From contig NZ_JBMERR010000002.1 of assembly GCF_048820915.1 (NCBI RefSeq), forward strand, positions 124,001 through 188,000: a DNA stretch of 64,000 bases, given 5' to 3'. Each line of letters opens with the position of its first letter. The first letter of the stretch is position 1. Source of the DNA: Cribrihabitans_A pelagius (GTDB lineage: Bacteria; Pseudomonadota; Alphaproteobacteria; Rhodobacterales; Rhodobacteraceae). The notes beneath the pieces were generated by a model, which was given only the letters and a program-made list of their open reading frames with translations, was not told the DNA's origin and made no database searches. Both the position numbers and the translations under genes were made by a program. Positions 63,503 through 64,000 of this stretch are shown piece after piece.

Positions 63503-64000
63503 TCAATGTGCGGGCGGCAGCCGGTCGAGCGGCAGGAGCCCTGACAGGGGCGCGAGGAGGACGGCGCGGATGCGGGACCAGAAGGCCCCAAGCGCCACCA
63601 GCACCGCGCCGAGGAGAAGGATGATGGCCGCGGCACCCTCGCCGTCGAAGACGGTGCCGGCCAGCGTCACGCTGTAGCCGATTGCGGCAATCAGGAAGGA
63701 GCGGCGGTCGATCACGATGGCCACCAGGGCAAAGCCGAGCAGGATGGCCACCAACAGCATGTGGGCACCCTGGGTGGCGCTTTCCAGAAGGCTCAGCGCG
63801 ATGGTGTTCACCAGCGCAGGTGCCGCCACCACATGCAGCCAGAATGCCTGCGCCGAGCGGCGGGTGACCCGGTGCGGGTCGCTGAGGTCAAAGCCCATGG
63901 CGGCAGCAAAGACGCCCAGCCCCACCAGCAGCGTGATCCAGGCGAAAGGGCCGCTTGCCGAGAGCAGGAAGAAATCGCCAAGGCTCGCAGGCGTGCCCGC
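63503..64000 (-). CDS. Partial multi-pass membrane protein of unknown family (start outside the window)
   Basis: The frame is open from the right edge to the stop at 63503, giving at least 165 residues. It includes at least four hydrophobic helices (FLLSASGPFAWITLLVGLGV, VVAAPALVNTIALSLL, MLLVAILLGFALVAIV and AAAIILLLGAVLVALGAFW). It is an inner-membrane protein lying 13 bases upstream of hslU, in the same orientation. No family is recognised. Confidence 0.8.
   Translation of the reverse strand, partial: AGTPASLGDFFLLSASGPFAWITLLVGLGVFAAAMGFDLSDPHRVTRRSAQAFWLHVVAAPALVNTIALSLLESATQGAHMLLVAILLGFALVAIVIDRRSFLIAAIGYSVTLAGTVFDGEGAAAIILLLGAVLVALGAFWSRIRAVLLAPLSGLLPLDRLPPAH

Overview
The window is a 64 kb piece of a GC-rich alphaproteobacterial chromosome. 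It is most likely from the Roseobacter group of the Rhodobacteraceae. Pointers are the order hemJ - origin-like DNA - maf - aroE - coaE - dnaQ - secB, the block rho - mnmE - mnmG - rsmG - parA - parB carrying two parS palindromes, a NavBac-type sodium channel, a malic enzyme fused to a phosphotransacetylase-like domain, and an SCP2-type lipid-binding protein. The placement rests on gene content and protein family resemblance; no database search was run.

Layout. 1-4 kb: the rimP - nusA - ylxR - infB transcription/translation operon (minus strand, infB cut by the left edge). 4-10 kb: a short solute-binding-like protein, proline iminopeptidase, ubiG, a possible small RNA, a MarR regulator, a Nit-type hydrolase, glutaredoxin and comF. 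9.5-15 kb: a degenerate methyltransferase-like protein, hemH, and a 1000-residue protein joining a kinase, an M23 peptidase fold and a class III aminotransferase. 15-17 kb: two L,D-transpeptidase-like proteins flanking a CAP-domain lipoprotein. 17-26 kb: a minus-strand run (hslO, NUDIX, CCA-adding-type enzyme, a 14-codon ORF, two ABC exporters, an RNA m5U methyltransferase, the sodium channel). 26-39 kb: a response regulator/PP2C phosphatase facing an Hpt protein, ilvA, argG, a BCAT-like enzyme with a sulfotransferase-like partner, msrA, a ribokinase-type kinase, maeB and a lone flagellin gene. 39-47 kb: mutS, hrcA-grpE, and rph-rdgB-hemW-DUF454.

47-60 kb looks like the replication origin region. 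Between 54.3 and 54.7 kb lies a gene-free stretch with an AT-rich tract, several DnaA-box-like 9-mers (one perfect) and three GANTC sites. Genes to its left (46.8-54.3 kb) all read leftwards and genes to its right (54.7-57.4 kb) all read rightwards. ParA, ParB and two perfect parS sites sit 3-8 kb to the left. The right end carries secB, FxsA, a Tim44-like/MltA/Smr operon, a lipoprotein hydrolase, hslU and a partial membrane protein.

Many neighbours overlap by ATGA or TGATG, which implies long translationally coupled operons. I saw no rRNA, tRNA, IS element, CRISPR array or prophage. The most unusual items are the kinase-peptidase-aminotransferase fusion, the parS sites embedded in genes (one spanning the mnmG start), the competing hairpins in front of rimP-nusA-infB, an intergenic element repeated at three gene ends, and the sodium channel gene placed behind an RNA methyltransferase gene.
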